NCBI GenBank assembly: GCA_910588375.1
Contig: CAJUQA010000005.1
Span: forward strand, 62,001 to 126,000
Origin: an uncultured Odoribacter sp.
Lineage (GTDB): Bacteria > Bacteroidota > Bacteroidia > Bacteroidales > Marinifilaceae
DNA length: 64,000 nt
Direction of reading: 5' to 3'
Shown: positions 32,458-42,219 of the stretch, one piece after another
Numbering within the stretch: position 1 is the first letter of the stretch
Layout of the letters: each line of letters begins with the position of its first letter
Translations under genes and position numbers: made by a program
Notes under the pieces: generated by a model
Told to the model about the DNA's origin: nothing
Database searches by the model: none
Seen by the model: the letters and a program-made list of their open reading frames with translations, nothing else

Positions 32458-32473
32458 AACCACTTCAAAAAAA

Positions 32474-32749
32474 ACACATGTTTACTAAGCATGTGTCACA
32501 TTTGCAAACGTTTGAATATGAGAAGATAAAAAACAATTTTAAAAAAATTAATAATAAAAATCTATCTTTTTAAGACGCATTTATCTCACATGCAAATGTA
32601 TAATAAAAACCTTAAAACAAAGGTATAATCGTTAATTTTTTATAATAAACCCGTTTTATATGCCCTTGACAAGCTTACATTTGTTAATAAACCATAAAAT
32701 CAAACAAAGAAAAGAAAAGAAAAATTTACCACTGACACATGCTTAGTAA
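32474..32749. promoter_or_regulatory. Putative invertible promoter upstream of SusC/SusD
   Basis: TTACTAAGCATGTGTCA at 32482-32498 recurs as its exact reverse complement at 32733-32749 (17 of 17), framing 234 bp. The enclosed, very AT-rich segment has a -7 box reading toward susC (TACATTTG, 32676-32683) and two reading the other way (TACATTTG at 32600-32593 and TACCTTTG at 32625-32618). There is no gene to the left for the leftward boxes to serve, since the exporter gene ends there in the opposite sense. This is the layout of Bacteroides phase-variable promoters. The left arm also forms a local hairpin ACACATG/CATGTGT (32474-32496). Confidence 0.65.
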
Positions 32750-32873
32750 GCGTCTGATAAAATGGAGAAGATAAGCAAGGTTTAAAATAATAAGAAACTT
32801 GTCCGTATTAGTGGCAAAAGAGCGGGCAAGTGGATATTATTTATATAAACACTTAATTTTAAACATTTTAGTT

Positions 32874-35800
32874 ATGACGAAACACTTAAGATTAGCAGTA
32901 ATGCTATTTTTCTCTTTTTTCCTGTGTGTAGGTAACTACGCATATGCAGGAAAAAGGACATCGGGTACGTTTTCCCAACAAAAAAAGGAAGTATGTACCG
33001 GAGTTGTGAAGGATGCTACAGGAGAGACCATTATTGGTGCATCGGTAGTGGTAAAAGAAAGCATGAATGGTTCCATGAACGGAACAACCACCGGCATGGA
33101 CGGCGATTTCACGTTAAACAATGTTCCGGTTGGAAGTACAATTATCGTTTCCTTTATCGGTTACGAAACACAGGAAGTAAAATGGACAGGCACTCCTCTT
33201 ACCATTGTGTTGAAAGCAGACAACAAAACACTGGACGAAGTGGTGGTGGTTGGCTACGGTACGCAAAAGAAAGTAAACGTAACGGGCGCAGTAAGTATGA
33301 TTGGTTCGGATGTTATTGAATCCCGTCCGGTAGCAAATGTAACCCAAGCCCTGCAAGGTGCCATACCGGGATTGAATCTCAGTACGACAAATGCTGGAGG
33401 ACAATTGGATGCTACTATGAATCTTAATATCCGCGGTACGGGTTCAATCGGTGAGGGTTCGGTGGACAGCCCGTTGGTTTTGATTGACGGTATCGAAGGC
33501 GATTTAAGTTCATTGAATCCCAATGACATTGAATCAGTATCCGTATTGAAAGATGCTGCTTCGGCTTCTATTTACGGTGCACGTGCCGCATTTGGTGTAA
33601 TCTTGGTTACAACAAAAAGCGGTAAAGCAGGTAAAGTTAGAGTCACTTATTCCGGTGACGTTCGTTTCAGTACAGCTACACAAGTTCCGGATATGGTGGA
33701 TTCTTATGATTTTGCCACGTTTTTCAATGCAGCACAGTATAATGTGAACGGAGGGTATCAATTCTCTCAAGAAACCATCGAAAAAATATTAAAATTCAAA
33801 AACGGAGAATATACCGATCCGACACAACCGGAATATTATGGAACCGAAGTCGGCAGTGATGGTAAATGGAAAAATTACACCAATGCTTTCGCCAACACAG
33901 ACTGGTTTAAAGAGCATTATAAAAAAGGGGTACCTTCCACGCAACACAATCTGAGTTTAAGCGGTGGAAGCGACAAAATCAGTTGGTCATTCAGCGGCGG
34001 TTATTTGCAACAGAACGGTTTGATCCGTCACGGACATGATGAATTGGACCGTTATACGATTAACGGAAAAATCGGGGCGGAATTGGCTTCTTGGGCACGT
34101 ATGGAATATTCTACCAAATGGACACGTACAGATTATACAAAACCTCAATATATGAGCGGTCTGTTTTTCCATAATATCGCCCGTCGCTGGCCGACTTGTC
34201 CGGTAGTAGACCCGAACGGTCACTGGATGGCAGAAATGGAAATCGAAGAATTAGAAAACGGAGGTAAATACAAAACAAATAAGGATTGGTTTACCCAACA
34301 ATTGAAATTTATATTCACTCCGTTAGCAGGATGGAATATTTATGCAGAAGGAGCTATCCGGGTCGCAAATGAAAAAACATATCAAAGTCTGATTCCTATT
34401 TATAATTACAGAGCCGACAATACTCCTATGCTTCGTGATTCCGGCTATGGTACGGAAACAAATGTATATGATAGCCGGTTCCGTCAAAATTATTATGCGA
34501 CCAATATTTATACAGATTACACCCGTAGTTTTGGCAAACACAACGGAAAAGTATTGGTCGGTTTGAATTATGAACGTTACAATCAGGATGCTTTATCCGG
34601 CGAAGGTTATAGTTTAACAACAGAAGACAAACCGTATTTAAGCCAAACTCAAGAAAGGCATTTTGTCAGTGATTCATATTGGAGACGTGCTACTGCCGGT
34701 TATTTTGCCCGTTTGAACTATGACTATGATGCCAAATATTTGGCAGAATTTAATATCCGTTACGATGGTTCTTCCCGCTTCTTGAGTGATAAACGGTGGG
34801 CATGGTTCCCTTCTGCTTCTTTAGGTTGGAACATCGCACGTGAAAGCTTTTTCGGTAACTTGAGCAATAGTATCAGTACTTTGAAAATTCGGGGTTCCTG
34901 GGGCCAATTAGGTAATACCAGTTCAAATTACGATAGTTTCTGGGATTGGTATCCTTTCTATCAACAACAGAATATTTCTTCTGCCAGCAGCGGATGGTTG
35001 ATTGACGGCAAAAAACAAAATGTAGCCAGCCTTCCCGGAATTGTAAACTCTACGATGACTTGGGAAACAGTAGAAACATGGGATATCGGTTTGGATTGGT
35101 CTGCTTTCAATAACCGTTTGACGGGTACATTCGATTGGTTTACCCGGACAACAAAAGATATGATCGGACCGGCTCCTGTACTGGGTTCTGTATTAGGAGC
35201 TGATGCACCAAAAACCAATAACTGTGATATGCGTTCTCGTGGTTGGGAATTAGAAATCAGCTGGCGTGACCGAATCAATGAATTTAGTTATGGCGCTCGT
35301 TTCAACATTTCAGACAGCCGTTCTAAAATTTTGAGCTATCCGTACGACGGAGCATTTGAAAATCAAAGTTACAGCGGATATTACAATGGTAAATATCTGA
35401 ATGAAATCTGGGGATTCTCTACCAAAGGCATTGCTCAATCGGATGAAGAAATGGCAAATTGGCAAGCAAATAATAAACCCAACTGGGGTAGTAACTGGGG
35501 AGCCGGTGATATCATGTACAACGACTTAAACGGTGATGGTATCGTCAATACGGGAGCCAGTACGTTGGGTGACCATGGCGATTTAAAACGTATCGGAAAC
35601 TCTACTCCGCGTTATCGCGTAGGTTTAAATTTAGACGCTTCTTGGAAAGGATTTGATTTCTCTATTTTCTTACAAGGAGTTATGAAACGTGATTGGATGT
35701 TCGGTTCCGGAGAACCTTATTTCTGGGGTGCCGGTGTGGGCATGTGGCAAGCTGCCGTATTCAAAGAACATATGGACTATTGGCGGGAAGATAACCGAAA

Positions 35801-36101
35801 TGCTTATTATGCAAAACCTTACTTCGGTATTAACAAAAACCAGCAATCCCAAACTCGTTATCTACAGGATGCTTCTTACATCCGTTGTAAAAACATACAA
35901 TTGGGATATAGTCTTCCGCAATCTGTTCTTAATCACGTAGGTTTAAGCAATTGCAGAATATATGTATCTTGCGACAATGCCTTTACAATTACCAAAATGT
36001 CAAAAGTTTTCGATCCGGAAGTATTAGGTGGTCCTTGGGGAGCCGGTAAAACTTATCCGTTACAAAGGGTAATTTCTTTAGGATTGAATCTGAGTTTTTA
36101 A
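32874..36101 (+). CDS. SusC/RagA-family TonB-linked outer membrane transporter
   Basis: 1075 residues from MTKHLRLAVM at 32874; the 25 in-frame codons before it are AT-rich leader. Signal peptide ~1-24, carboxypeptidase-regulatory-like beta domain ~40-120 (TGVVKDATGETIIGASV), a TonB-box-like stretch and the family signature LDEVVVVGYGTQKK (~125), plug domain ~135-260 with SVLKDAASASIYGARAAFG, then a 22-strand barrel ending in ...ISLGLNLSF. With SusD it takes up a large ligand, usually a glycan or peptide. An insert GSMNGSMNGTTT breaks the usual loop of the first domain. No glycoside hydrolase, anti-sigma or two-component regulator accompanies the pair, so the substrate is open. Control is probably through the invertible promoter upstream. 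Confidence 0.95.
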   Translation: MTKHLRLAVMLFFSFFLCVGNYAYAGKRTSGTFSQQKKEVCTGVVKDATGETIIGASVVVKESMNGSMNGTTTGMDGDFTLNNVPVGSTIIVSFIGYETQEVKWTGTPLTIVLKADNKTLDEVVVVGYGTQKKVNVTGAVSMIGSDVIESRPVANVTQALQGAIPGLNLSTTNAGGQLDATMNLNIRGTGSIGEGSVDSPLVLIDGIEGDLSSLNPNDIESVSVLKDAASASIYGARAAFGVILVTTKSGKAGKVRVTYSGDVRFSTATQVPDMVDSYDFATFFNAAQYNVNGGYQFSQETIEKILKFKNGEYTDPTQPEYYGTEVGSDGKWKNYTNAFANTDWFKEHYKKGVPSTQHNLSLSGGSDKISWSFSGGYLQQNGLIRHGHDELDRYTINGKIGAELASWARMEYSTKWTRTDYTKPQYMSGLFFHNIARRWPTCPVVDPNGHWMAEMEIEELENGGKYKTNKDWFTQQLKFIFTPLAGWNIYAEGAIRVANEKTYQSLIPIYNYRADNTPMLRDSGYGTETNVYDSRFRQNYYATNIYTDYTRSFGKHNGKVLVGLNYERYNQDALSGEGYSLTTEDKPYLSQTQERHFVSDSYWRRATAGYFARLNYDYDAKYLAEFNIRYDGSSRFLSDKRWAWFPSASLGWNIARESFFGNLSNSISTLKIRGSWGQLGNTSSNYDSFWDWYPFYQQQNISSASSGWLIDGKKQNVASLPGIVNSTMTWETVETWDIGLDWSAFNNRLTGTFDWFTRTTKDMIGPAPVLGSVLGADAPKTNNCDMRSRGWELEISWRDRINEFSYGARFNISDSRSKILSYPYDGAFENQSYSGYYNGKYLNEIWGFSTKGIAQSDEEMANWQANNKPNWGSNWGAGDIMYNDLNGDGIVNTGASTLGDHGDLKRIGNSTPRYRVGLNLDASWKGFDFSIFLQGVMKRDWMFGSGEPYFWGAGVGMWQAAVFKEHMDYWREDNRNAYYAKPYFGINKNQQSQTRYLQDASYIRCKNIQLGYSLPQSVLNHVGLSNCRIYVSCDNAFTITKMSKVFDPEVLGGPWGAGKTYPLQRVISLGLNLSF

Positions 36102-36122
36102 TTTAATTAAACAGAGAATATT

Positions 36123-38147
36123 ATGAAATTTAATATAAAAAATTTAGGAATCGGCATACTGCTCGGGACTGCAAGCATGATTGCTTCGTCTTGTAATGAT
36201 ATGCTTGATTTGGAACCTGTCAGCCAGATTACTCCTGAATCCTATTATTCTTCAGCAGATCAATTAGGAGCATATCTGAATAATTATTACAATTCATTTT
36301 TAACCGCCCCTTATTCCGGTTCGATGTATCACGCATCAAATTATAACGACGGAATGGCACAATCTGACATGAATACAGATATCATGTGTGTAGGTAGCGG
36401 AAATACGACATTATTCGCCGATGACCATTGGGAAGTAAGTTCTAGCAAAGTACTCCAAGGATATTATGGAAATGTACGTATATGCAATTATTTTTTGGAA
36501 AAAGCAACCAGTGGCTATGAAGCAGGAACAATCAGCGGCTCCGATGAAATGGTAAGAAATTATATCGGAGAAGGCTATTTTTTCCGTGCCATGGTTTATT
36601 TCCGTATGTTAGCATTGTATGGTGATTTACCTATTGTAACCGAAGTCTTGGAGGATAAAAATGAAGTCTTGGTTGCCAATAGCCAGCGTGCACCCCGTAA
36701 TGAAGTTGCCCGATTCATTTTAAGTGATTTGGATAAGGCTATTGATAATTTGGCCAGTCGCAGTATGTTTAATGGACAACGTTTAAACAAGGAAGCTGCT
36801 TTGTTATTTAAATCTCGGGTTGCATTATTTGAAGCTACATTTGAAAAATACCACAAAGGTTCCGGACGTGTACCGGGAGATGCCAATTGGCCGGGAGCTA
36901 TCATGCCATACAATAGCGGTAAAAGTTTTAATATAGACAGTGAAATTGATTTCTTTTTGACGGAAGCAATGAATGCTGCCAAATTAGTTGGAGATATTGC
37001 ATTGACACAAAACAACAATGTAATAGAACCTAACGTTGGAACTATCAACGGTTGGAACCCTTATTTTGAAATGTATAGCCAAAGTTCATTGTCTGGAGTT
37101 CCCGAAGTATTGTTATGGAAAGAATACAATCGGAGCCAGGGAATCACCCACGATGTACCAAGACGTACAATGTCCGGCTGCAATGATGGTTATACCCGTA
37201 GTTTTATTCAGTCATTCTTAATGAAAAACGGTTTGCCGATTTATGCTGCCGGCTCAGGTTACCAAGGAGATGTTACGTTGGATAATGTAAAAACAGACCG
37301 TGACGAACGGTTGCAATTATTCGTTTGGGGAGAAAATAATGTATTATACACCGACCTGTCTGTAACGGATTCTTTACGGGGCAGCAAATTCAATCATCCG
37401 GGTATTACCGAGCCTTTAACAGAAACCCGAAGCATTACCGGTTACCAACCACGTAAATATTTCACATACGATTATGACCAATATCTAAGCGATGAATTGA
37501 GGGGAATCAATGCCTGTCCGATATTCCGGTCTGCAGAAGCCATGCTGAATTATATAGAAGCATGTTATGAGAAAAACAAGAGTATCGATGGAACGGCTGC
37601 AAGCTATTGGCGTAACTTACGCGAACGTGCCGGAGTCAGCACCGATTTTAATGCAACCATTGCAGCCACCGATTTATCTCAGGAACTTGATTTGGCTGTT
37701 TATTCGGGAACTGCTCAAGTTGATCCCACGCTGTATAATATCCGCCGGGAACGTGTTAATGAATTATTCAGTGAAGGCCAACGCTTTGCCGATTTAATCC
37801 GCTGGCGTTCTTTCGACAATATGATAACGACAAAGTGGGTACCCGAAGGATGTAATTTCTGGGATGACATGTATCAGTATTACGAAGGAGAAAATCTTAT
37901 CGCAGACGGAGGAAATAATTCAACCGTCTCCATGAAAGAATTAGGTACTTATCTTCGCCCATACAGCCGCAGCTTGGAAGCATCCAACGAATTGCGCGAC
38001 GGGTATACGTGGCATGAAGCATATTATCTTTATCCCCTAGGTATCAGCGATTTGAGAACAGCATCTTCCGATCGGGATTTGAATACGAGTAATATGTACC
38101 AGAACATTCACTGGCCTGCAGAAGCCGGCGGACATGCTTTGAAATAA
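36123..38147 (+). CDS. SusD/RagB-family substrate-binding lipoprotein
   Basis: 674 residues. Lipoprotein signal ending IASSC (Cys~24), then DMLDLEPVSQITPESYYSS, the typical SusD opening. The fold is alpha-helical with TPR-like pairs (YFFRAMVYFRMLALYGDLP is a family hallmark) and a C-terminal RagB domain (NIRRERVNELFSEGQRFADLIRW, and YYLYPLGISDLRTAS at the end). It caps the SusC barrel and binds the ligand on the cell surface. It follows susC by 21 bases and is closed by the terminator at 38173. Confidence 0.95.
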   Translation: MKFNIKNLGIGILLGTASMIASSCNDMLDLEPVSQITPESYYSSADQLGAYLNNYYNSFLTAPYSGSMYHASNYNDGMAQSDMNTDIMCVGSGNTTLFADDHWEVSSSKVLQGYYGNVRICNYFLEKATSGYEAGTISGSDEMVRNYIGEGYFFRAMVYFRMLALYGDLPIVTEVLEDKNEVLVANSQRAPRNEVARFILSDLDKAIDNLASRSMFNGQRLNKEAALLFKSRVALFEATFEKYHKGSGRVPGDANWPGAIMPYNSGKSFNIDSEIDFFLTEAMNAAKLVGDIALTQNNNVIEPNVGTINGWNPYFEMYSQSSLSGVPEVLLWKEYNRSQGITHDVPRRTMSGCNDGYTRSFIQSFLMKNGLPIYAAGSGYQGDVTLDNVKTDRDERLQLFVWGENNVLYTDLSVTDSLRGSKFNHPGITEPLTETRSITGYQPRKYFTYDYDQYLSDELRGINACPIFRSAEAMLNYIEACYEKNKSIDGTAASYWRNLRERAGVSTDFNATIAATDLSQELDLAVYSGTAQVDPTLYNIRRERVNELFSEGQRFADLIRWRSFDNMITTKWVPEGCNFWDDMYQYYEGENLIADGGNNSTVSMKELGTYLRPYSRSLEASNELRDGYTWHEAYYLYPLGISDLRTASSDRDLNTSNMYQNIHWPAEAGGHALK

Positions 38148-38172
38148 ACATGTTCAAATTCACATAAAAAAG

Positions 38173-38206
38173 AAACGAGGTTCGTAATGAACCTCGTTTT
38201 TTTATA
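38173..38206. terminator. Terminator between susD and deoC
   Basis: AAACGAGGTTC (38173-38183) and GAACCTCGTTT (38189-38199) form a perfect 11-bp stem with loop GTAAT, followed by T-run. It serves the susCD transcript and, through A-rich flanks on the other strand, could also end deoC. Confidence 0.85.
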
Positions 38207-38218
38207 ATCTCGTTTTTA

Positions 38219-39097
38219 TTAATCAACCTTTTCCCTCACGGATTTTATTTCTTTCAATATATCGTCCAGAAGCTGGGAAGTGCCAATTCTGAAATAATTT
38301 GAAGTCAGCCATTCGTTTCCCAATATGTGGTTGACAATGGTCAGATAACGCAAAGCATTCGGTGCTTTGGATACTCCTCCGGCTACTTTCAGCCCCACTT
38401 TTTTACCCGTGCGTGCATAATATTGCTTTATCGCTTCGCACATGACATATACCGCTTCCGGGGTCGCATTTACAGGAACTTTACCCGTCGATGTTTTAAT
38501 GAAATCCGCACCGGCATACATACTCACCAAAGAGGCATTAAAAATACTCTCTATATCTTTCAGTTCTCCTGTTTCCAATATGACTTTCAAATGAACGCCT
38601 TCGCATACTTTCCGTATAGCCAATAATTCCCTGTAAATTTTCTCGAAATTTTTCTCCAGCACATCTCCGACAGTAATCACCACATCAACCTCCTGGGCGC
38701 CAGCTGCAATCGCCATTTTGCACTCGGAAAGTTTCAATTCCATAAAAGTTTGGGACGCGGGAAAACCTCCGGCAACAACCGCAGTCTGAATATTTGTACT
38801 TTTCAGGCCTTCCCTCACGATGCCCGCAAAATTCGGATACACACATACGGCCGCCACTTCCCTCAAATTCCCTTTTTTCAGTTTCTTCAATAAATCGGCA
38901 ACAAAAGATCTCACAGAATTTTCCGTATCAGTCACTTTCAATGTGGTATAATCCATACAAGACACACAAAATTCCAGGTTCTCGGCACAATAGGCCTGTT
39001 TTACCTCTTTTTCGACAACTCCGTCCAATTCGAATTGAATCCGGTCTTCCAGATTGGACGCATTATAAGTTGCCAATATTTCCGAAATTTTTTCCAT
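38219..39097 (-). CDS. deoC: Deoxyribose-phosphate aldolase
   Basis: 292 residues, DeoC of the longer type. TIM barrel with the Schiff-base Lys in ADFIKTSTGKVP (~198), the proton-relay Lys in GLKVAGGVSKA (~235), and Asp in VDVVITVGD. It cleaves 2-deoxyribose-5-phosphate into glyceraldehyde-3-phosphate and acetaldehyde in nucleoside catabolism. It is 25 bases downstream of the MmcQ-type gene and likely co-transcribed with it. Confidence 0.96.
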   Translation of the reverse strand: MEKISEILATYNASNLEDRIQFELDGVVEKEVKQAYCAENLEFCVSCMDYTTLKVTDTENSVRSFVADLLKKLKKGNLREVAAVCVYPNFAGIVREGLKSTNIQTAVVAGGFPASQTFMELKLSECKMAIAAGAQEVDVVITVGDVLEKNFEKIYRELLAIRKVCEGVHLKVILETGELKDIESIFNASLVSMYAGADFIKTSTGKVPVNATPEAVYVMCEAIKQYYARTGKKVGLKVAGGVSKAPNALRYLTIVNHILGNEWLTSNYFRIGTSQLLDDILKEIKSVREKVD

Positions 39098-39122
39098 ATA
39101 ATAATGTTTGTTTTTTCCCGAA

Positions 39123-39473
39123 TTATAGTCCCAAGCTGCTTCTTTCCGCCTTGGTCAATTTTGCCACCACCAGCTTATAAGATCGAAGAATCCATACTTG
39201 TAGCATACTGTCACTGATTGAGCCGTCTACTGATACGGTATTCCAATGGTTTTTGTTCATATGGAACCCTGGAGTCACTGCCGGAAAAGTCTCCCGGATT
39301 TCGATGGCTTCATCCGGGTCGCATTTAAGATTCATTTTTAAATCACCGGTCAGGGAAGCAAAACAAAACATCCTTCCCCCCACCTTGAAAACTAAGGTTT
39401 CATCATCGAATGGCATATCCTCGGTTACCTGCGGTAAACTCAGACAGTATTCCCGTAATTCCTCTATATTCAT
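39123..39473 (-). CDS. MmcQ/YjbR family protein
   Basis: 116 residues from MNIEELREYC at 39473; six upstream in-frame codons overlap a -7 box (TAATTTTG, 39486-39479). Typical MmcQ/YjbR sequence: LPQVTEDMPFDDETLVFKVGG, then FCFASL, and a C-terminal SYKLVVAKLTKAER. The fold (CyaY-like, with an exposed double-wing) is thought to bind DNA, but the role is not established. It is the first gene of the pair with deoC. Confidence 0.88.
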   Translation of the reverse strand: MNIEELREYCLSLPQVTEDMPFDDETLVFKVGGRMFCFASLTGDLKMNLKCDPDEAIEIRETFPAVTPGFHMNKNHWNTVSVDGSISDSMLQVWILRSYKLVVAKLTKAERSSLGL

Positions 39474-39529
39474 GGCGGCAAAATTAAACAATGTTTATGA
39501 GCTTTTAAACTTTTCTCCGACAAATTATT

Positions 39530-39537
39530 TATATTTG
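39530..39537 (+). promoter_or_regulatory. mutS promoter -7 box TATATTTG
   Basis: A perfect TAnnTTTG box 56 bases before the mutS ATG, in the divergent region with the MmcQ gene. Confidence 0.55.
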
Positions 39538-39593
39538 CCTTAGGATATGTGTGTAAATAAAATTGCGTCAAAATAATTTTTGAAAACAGAGAT

Positions 39594-42209
39594 ATGGCCA
39601 AGAAAGACAGCGAAGAAACCCCTCTGATGCAACAATATTATTCCATGAAAGCCCAGTATCCGGATGCTATCATGCTATACCGGATGGGAGACTTTTATGA
39701 AACTTTCGGGGAGGATGCCGTCATTACCTCCCAAATCCTGGGCATTACGCTCACCAAACGTTCCCATGGTTCACCCGGAGATGTTCGTTTAGCGGGATTT
39801 CCCCATCATGCTTTAGATACATATCTGCCTAAATTAGTTCGGGCCGGACAGCGTGTCGCCATCTGCGAGCAACTCGAAGACCCCAAGAAAACAACCAAGT
39901 TAGTGAAACGGGGCGTTATTGAATTGGTAACTCCCGGCGTTTCATATGGCGAATATTCTTCGGATAGCAAAAGCAATGTTTTTTTGGCCTCCGTCTGTTT
40001 CAACAAAACAGAAGCCGGTCTGTCGCTGCTGGATTTGTCCACAGGTGAATTTTTGACGACCGAAGGCCCCCATTCCGTAATAGACAAACTGCTGAACAGT
40101 TTTCAACCCAAAGAAGTCGTTTACGCCCGCGGACAGGAAGGACGGTTCAAGGAGTTGTTCGGAAACAAATTTTACATGTATCCGATTGAAGAATGGTTTT
40201 TCGACCGGGATGCCGCAGAAGACAAGTTGAAAAAACATTTTGAAGTCTCTTCCCTCAAAGGATTCGGGATTGAACACATGAATTGCGGCATTTCCTCTGC
40301 AGGAGCGATTCTCAATTATCTGGAAATAACCAAACACGACCTGATCGCCCATGTGACCTCCATTTCCCGCATCGACGAATCCAGCTGCGTTCTGTTGGAC
40401 AAATTCACTTTGCGGAATTTGGAACTACTTCATTCTTCCTATGAAGAAGGAAAATCGCTGGTCGATATCATCGACCGTACCGTCACACCCATGGGCGGGC
40501 GGACTCTCAGACGCTGGATATGTATGCCGCTGAAATCGCCGGAAAAAATCAACGAAAGGCTTCAAATCACAGAGTGCTTCATCAACCACGAAGCTGAAAG
40601 GTTGGAAATCGAAGTGTTGTTACGAAATATCGGCGACCTCGAAAGATTGGCTTCCAAAATCGCAGTAGGGCGCATTACCCCCCGTGAAATTGTCCAGCTG
40701 AAAATGGCTTTGGGGTGTATTCCGCCTTTATTGGAACAATGCGGAAAAATTGATAATCCCGTACTTCATCAGCTCTCGAATCCGCTGGATTGCTGCCAAT
40801 CGCTCTATGAAAAAATAGACGCCCAGATCTGTGAAAACGCACCGAACAACATCAACAAAGGAGGCATCATTGCGGAAGGCGTCCATGCAGAACTGGATGA
40901 ATTGCGGAACATCCTGGAACATGGTAAAGAACTATTGAATGCCATGCAGCAACGGGAAATCGAAAAAACAGGCATCCCGTCTTTAAAGATTGCCTTTAAC
41001 AATGTTTTCGGCTACTATATTGAGGTCACCAAAACCCATAAAGACAAAGCTCCCGAAACCTGGACGCGCAAGCAGACTCTGGTAAATGCAGAACGTTACA
41101 TCACACCCGAGCTAAAAGAATATGAAGAAAAAATCCTCGGTGCCGAAAACCGGATATTGGAAATCGAAACAGAGTTATATAACAGCTTAGTGGCCGAAGC
41201 CGCCACCTACATCCGGCAAATCCAGTCCGATGCCAAAATCATTGCTGCTTTGGACGCACTGATTTCTTTTGCGGAAATATCCATCGCCAACAAATACCAC
41301 CGCCCCGAAATCAATAACTCGGACTGTCTTGAAATCAAAGCCGGACGGCATCCGGTTATTGAAAAACAACTCCCTCCGGGCGAAGAATATATTGCCAATG
41401 ATATCTATCTGGATAACCAGAAACAACAAATCATAATAATCACCGGCCCCAATATGGCCGGAAAATCGGCTCTTTTACGCCAAACTGCCCTGATTGTAAT
41501 CATGGCGCAAGCAGGTTGCTTCATCCCTGCCGAATCGGCTAAAATCGGCTATATCGACAAGATTTTTACCCGCGTGGGAGCCTCCGACAATATTTCACAA
41601 GGAGAATCCACGTTCATGGTTGAAATGAATGAAGCCGCCAACATCCTGAACAACATTTCCGATCGCAGCTTAGTATTATTTGACGAATTAGGCCGGGGAA
41701 CCTCCACTTATGACGGCATTTCCATTGCATGGGCTATTGTCGAATTCCTGCATGAACATCCGAAGTATCGGGCAAAGACCTTATTTGCCACCCATTATCA
41801 TGAGTTGAATGAAATGGAACATGCCTTTAAGAAGATTAAAAACTTTAATGTTTCAGTTAAAGAAGTAAATAATAAGGTTGTGTTCCTCAGAAAATTAGTC
41901 AAAGGCGGTTCCAATCACTCTTTCGGTATCCAGGTAGGCAAAATGGCAGGCTTACCCCAATCCGTCATCAAAAGAGCAGGCGAAATATTGAAGCAACTGG
42001 AAAACGACCGCGACAATAATGGAAAAATCCAAAAAAATGTAGAAACCATCGCCTCTGAAAGAGAAGGCATGCAGTTGAGTTTTTTCCAATTGGATGACCC
42101 GGTGCTATTACAAATCCGGGATGAAATTGCAGGCCTGGATATCAATAGCCTCACTCCATTAGAAGCATTGAACAAACTTAATGAAATCAAGAAAATTGCC
42201 GGAATCTGA
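39594..42209 (+). CDS. mutS: DNA mismatch repair ATPase MutS
   Basis: 871 residues, full-length MutS. Domain I mismatch-binding GDFYETFGEDA (Phe-x-Glu) at ~38-46. Connector and lever/clamp helices ~130-560. ATPase with Walker A GPNMAGKSALLRQ (~620), the signature SDNISQGESTFMVEMNE, Walker B LVLFDELGRGTSTYDG and the ATHYHELNEME switch. The C-terminus ends in the helix-turn-helix dimer element and LTPLEALNKLNEIKKIAG. It recognises base mismatches and recruits MutL. It has its own promoter and is convergent with the cyclophilin pair. Confidence 0.98.
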   Translation: MAKKDSEETPLMQQYYSMKAQYPDAIMLYRMGDFYETFGEDAVITSQILGITLTKRSHGSPGDVRLAGFPHHALDTYLPKLVRAGQRVAICEQLEDPKKTTKLVKRGVIELVTPGVSYGEYSSDSKSNVFLASVCFNKTEAGLSLLDLSTGEFLTTEGPHSVIDKLLNSFQPKEVVYARGQEGRFKELFGNKFYMYPIEEWFFDRDAAEDKLKKHFEVSSLKGFGIEHMNCGISSAGAILNYLEITKHDLIAHVTSISRIDESSCVLLDKFTLRNLELLHSSYEEGKSLVDIIDRTVTPMGGRTLRRWICMPLKSPEKINERLQITECFINHEAERLEIEVLLRNIGDLERLASKIAVGRITPREIVQLKMALGCIPPLLEQCGKIDNPVLHQLSNPLDCCQSLYEKIDAQICENAPNNINKGGIIAEGVHAELDELRNILEHGKELLNAMQQREIEKTGIPSLKIAFNNVFGYYIEVTKTHKDKAPETWTRKQTLVNAERYITPELKEYEEKILGAENRILEIETELYNSLVAEAATYIRQIQSDAKIIAALDALISFAEISIANKYHRPEINNSDCLEIKAGRHPVIEKQLPPGEEYIANDIYLDNQKQQIIIITGPNMAGKSALLRQTALIVIMAQAGCFIPAESAKIGYIDKIFTRVGASDNISQGESTFMVEMNEAANILNNISDRSLVLFDELGRGTSTYDGISIAWAIVEFLHEHPKYRAKTLFATHYHELNEMEHAFKKIKNFNVSVKEVNNKVVFLRKLVKGGSNHSFGIQVGKMAGLPQSVIKRAGEILKQLENDRDNNGKIQKNVETIASEREGMQLSFFQLDDPVLLQIRDEIAGLDINSLTPLEALNKLNEIKKIAGI

Positions 42210-42219
42210 ACTTTTTAAG

